From contig CAMBTF010000111.1 in assembly GCA_945870545.1 (NCBI GenBank), positions 1 through 6,132 of the forward strand: 6,132 nt of DNA, in the 5' to 3' direction. Position 1 is the stretch's first letter; every line of letters starts with the position of its first letter. The notes below the pieces were generated by a model. The model saw nothing but the letters and a program-made list of their open reading frames with translations. It ran no database searches and had not been told where the DNA came from. Positions 4,154-6,132 of the stretch are shown in pieces. Made by a program: the position numbers and the translations under genes. The stretch is from Akkermansia muciniphila (GTDB lineage Bacteria; Verrucomicrobiota; Verrucomicrobiia; Verrucomicrobiales; Akkermansiaceae).

Positions 4154-6132
4154 TGTTCAGCAAAGTATTGATAGCGAACCGGGGGGAGATTGCGGTGCGG
4201 GTGAGCCGGACTTTGCGGGATCTTGGGGTGGCGGTGGTAGCGGTGTATTCGGAAGCCGACCGCGAGGCTCCGCATGTGCTGGAAGCCGATGAGGCTTACC
4301 TGTTAGGCGAAGGGCCGGTGGATCGCAGCTACCTGAATCTGGAGAGGCTGATGGAAGTGATTGCGGAAAGCGGCGCGGAGGCGGTGCATCCGGGATACGG
4401 CCTGTTGAGCGAGAACGCGGACTTCGCGGAACGCTGCGAGGCGGCGGGTTGCGTGTGGCTGGGGCCGAGTCCAGATTCGATGCGGAAGTTCGGACTCAAA
4501 CACACGGCGCGGGAGCTGGCGGTGGAGGCGGATGTGCCGCTTTGTCCAGGGACGGGACTTGTGGGATCGGTGGAGCAGGCGGTTTCCGAATCGGCGGATA
4601 TCGGCTTTCCGCTGATGCTCAAAAGCACGGCGGGCGGCGGCGGGATCGGGATGGAGGTTTGTCGCTCGGAGGCGGAGCTGGTGGCGGCTTTCGAGAAGGT
4701 GGTGCGGCTCGCGAAATCAAATTTCGGAGAGGCCGGGGTTTTTCTGGAACGGTTCGTCGAGAGCGCGCGGCACATCGAGGTGCAGATTTTCGGGGATGGG
4801 AATGGCAAGGTGCTGGCGCTAGGCGAGCGGGATTGCTCGGCGCAACGGCGGAACCAGAAAGTGGTGGAAGAAACGCCCGCGCCGGGGCTGACGGATGCGA
4901 TGCGGGCGGGCCTTTTCGCGGCGGCAGTGAGGCTCGGCGAATCGTTAAAATACCGCTCGGCGGGCACGGTGGAGTTCCTTTTCGATAAGACGCGGGAGCA
5001 ATTCTATTTCTTGGAAGTAAACACGCGCTTGCAGGTGGAGCACGGCGTGACTGAACTGGCTACCGGCGTGGATCTGGTGGACTGGATGGTGCGGCTGGGC
5101 GCGGGCGAGAATCCCATCGCGGGTATCGATAAGATCGATTCGAAAGGCGCGGCGATGGAGGTGCGGGTCTATGCCGAGGACGCGGCGAAACATTTCCTAC
5201 CCAGCGCGGGCTTGATCACGGAGGTAAGATATCCCGATGATGTCCGCTGCGACGGATGGATCGAGCCAGGCACTGAGGTGAGCACGTTTTACGATCCGCT
5301 GCTGGTGAAGATCCAGGTGAAGGGTGAGACGCGAGCGGAGGCGCTGGAAAAAATGACAGCCGCGCTCAAGGAGACACGGATCGGTGGCATTCGGACGAAC
5401 CTCGATTATCTCGCGCGCATCGTTTCCAGCGAGGAATTCATGGCCGGCGGGGTGAGCACGAAGTGGCTGGATACGCTGGAGTTCAGCCCGCGCATCGTGG
5501 AGGTGCTGCGCGGCGGCACGATGACCACAGTGCAGGATTGGCCGGGGCGACTGGGGTATTGGGATGTGGGCGTGCCGCCCTCCGGCCCGATGGATTCGCT
5601 GGCTTTCCGGCTGGCAAACTCTCTGGTCGGAAACGGGGCGGACGCCGCCGCGCTGGAGTGCACGATGATGGGGCCGGCGCTGAGGTTTGGGTTCGATGCG
5701 GTGATCGCACTCACCGGCGCGGATATGAGCGCGAAGCTGGATGGCGTGGCGCTATCTACGGGAGAAGCCGTAGCTGTTAGAGCGGGTCAGGTTCTGGAAA
5801 TGGGCAAAGCCGTGAACGGTTGCCGCGCGTATCTCGCGATCGGCGGAGGGATCGATGTGCCGGATTACCTCGGAAGCAAATCGACCTTCACGCTGGGGAA
5901 ATTCGGGGGGCACGGCGGGCGGGCGTTGGTCGCGGGGGATGTGCTGGAAATCGAAAATTCAAAATTCAAAATTCAAAATTCAAGGAAGAGGGTGGACTAC
6001 GGCATGGCGGATGCAATCCGCCGCCACGTTTGGGAGATCGGGGTGCTTTATGGGCCGCATGGGGCACCGGAGTTTTTTACGGAGGAGGATATTGCGGAGT
6101 TTTTCGAGACGGAGTGGGAGGTGCATTTCAAC
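4153..6132 (+). CDS. uca: Urea/guanidine carboxylase, biotin-dependent (N-terminal 660 residues; runs off the window)
   Basis: A cytosolic biotin-dependent carboxylase (family length about 1200) whose 3' part is cut by the window end. Residues 1 to about 450 are a complete biotin carboxylase domain: ANRGEIAVR (8-16), HPGYGLLSENADFA (79-92), K157 with the glycine loop AGGGGIGM (160-167), RHIEVQIFGDG (206-216), GERDCSAQRRNQKVVEE (224-240), and FLEVNTRLQVEHGVTE (286-301) with E288, N290, R292 and E296. These four fall at the same numbers as in E. coli AccC; H-G-V-T-E in place of H-P-V-T-E is typical of urea carboxylases. From about 450 the AHS2/KipA-like half of the carboxyltransferase begins (RGGTMTTVQDWPGRLGYWD, GVPPSGPMD, AIGGGIDVPDYLGSKSTFTL, GKFGGHGGRALVAGD). 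The AHS1 half and biotinyl domain must follow. The adjacent deiminase pair points to guanidine as substrate, but the substrate-pocket residues are not all in view. It starts 109 bases after the deiminase genes, in the same direction. A 7-bp repeat array lies inside the coding sequence at residues 601-610. Confidence 0.95.
   Translation, partial: MFSKVLIANRGEIAVRVSRTLRDLGVAVVAVYSEADREAPHVLEADEAYLLGEGPVDRSYLNLERLMEVIAESGAEAVHPGYGLLSENADFAERCEAAGCVWLGPSPDSMRKFGLKHTARELAVEADVPLCPGTGLVGSVEQAVSESADIGFPLMLKSTAGGGGIGMEVCRSEAELVAAFEKVVRLAKSNFGEAGVFLERFVESARHIEVQIFGDGNGKVLALGERDCSAQRRNQKVVEETPAPGLTDAMRAGLFAAAVRLGESLKYRSAGTVEFLFDKTREQFYFLEVNTRLQVEHGVTELATGVDLVDWMVRLGAGENPIAGIDKIDSKGAAMEVRVYAEDAAKHFLPSAGLITEVRYPDDVRCDGWIEPGTEVSTFYDPLLVKIQVKGETRAEALEKMTAALKETRIGGIRTNLDYLARIVSSEEFMAGGVSTKWLDTLEFSPRIVEVLRGGTMTTVQDWPGRLGYWDVGVPPSGPMDSLAFRLANSLVGNGADAAALECTMMGPALRFGFDAVIALTGADMSAKLDGVALSTGEAVAVRAGQVLEMGKAVNGCRAYLAIGGGIDVPDYLGSKSTFTLGKFGGHGGRALVAGDVLEIENSKFKIQNSRKRVDYGMADAIRRHVWEIGVLYGPHGAPEFFTEEDIAEFFETEWEVHFN
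5954..5981 (+). repeat. Four tandem copies of AAAATTC inside the carboxylase gene
   Basis: Units of AAAATTC occupy 5954-5960, 5961-5967, 5968-5974 and 5975-5981 with no mismatch. They encode NSKFKIQN, part of a basic stretch ENSKFKIQNSRKRVDY between the end of GGHGGRALVAGDVLEI and the conserved WEIGVLYGPHGAPEFF, where related proteins have a variable linker. The AT-rich array stands out sharply from the GC-rich gene around it. Confidence 0.95.

Noticed and set aside
4329..4967. Long minus-strand and plus-strand frames (also 4449-4988 and 5406-5780) over the carboxylase
   Set aside because: The main plus frame from 4153 holds every biotin carboxylase motif; these are low-complexity shadows.

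Overview
The window holds a bacterial metabolic operon plus a divergent regulator/transporter pair. The coding parts are moderately GC-rich. The gaps are AT-richer and filled with several kinds of short dispersed and tandem repeats (CGCAGAGG-type, CGCCAAGG-type, ACACGGATG-type and 7-bp tandem repeats). From general knowledge, this mix of intergenic repeats is typical of the Planctomycetes-Verrucomicrobia group, so a verrucomicrobial or related genome is my inference; no marker gene is present to prove it.

Layout. 1-92: tail of the marR region, perhaps the start of another leftward gene. 93-545 (-): a MarR-type winged-helix regulator. 544-1554 (+): an MgtE-type Mg2+ transporter made of the CBS pair and membrane domain only. 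The candidate ATG codons of these two genes overlap inside one CCATGG. 1555-2234: a 680-bp non-coding stretch with a direct-repeat pair enclosing a long inverted repeat of the CGCAGAGG type, a CGCCAAGG repeat and, just before the operon, a candidate NikR-style operator. 2235-2690 (+): a NikR-like ribbon-helix-helix/ACT regulator that has lost most nickel ligands. 2698-3423 and 3420-4043 (+): two paralogous DUF1989 proteins (urea carboxylase-associated proteins 1 and 2, now known as carboxyguanidine deiminase subunits). 4044-4152: a gap made largely of repeats. 4153 to the window end (+): the first 660 residues of a urea/guanidine carboxylase, covering the complete biotin carboxylase domain and part of the carboxyltransferase.

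How the genes work together. By family knowledge, the carboxylase uses ATP, bicarbonate and biotin to carboxylate guanidine (or urea). The two DUF1989 proteins together hydrolyse carboxyguanidine to allophanate and ammonia. An allophanate hydrolase, expected outside this window, would release the remaining nitrogen. The two DUF1989 genes make guanidine the more likely natural substrate than urea. This nickel-independent nitrogen-assimilation route is headed by a NikR-family regulator that appears unable to bind nickel in the usual way, so it may have been recruited to sense a pathway metabolite. That is the most interesting point of the window. No known guanidine riboswitch was recognised ahead of the operon.
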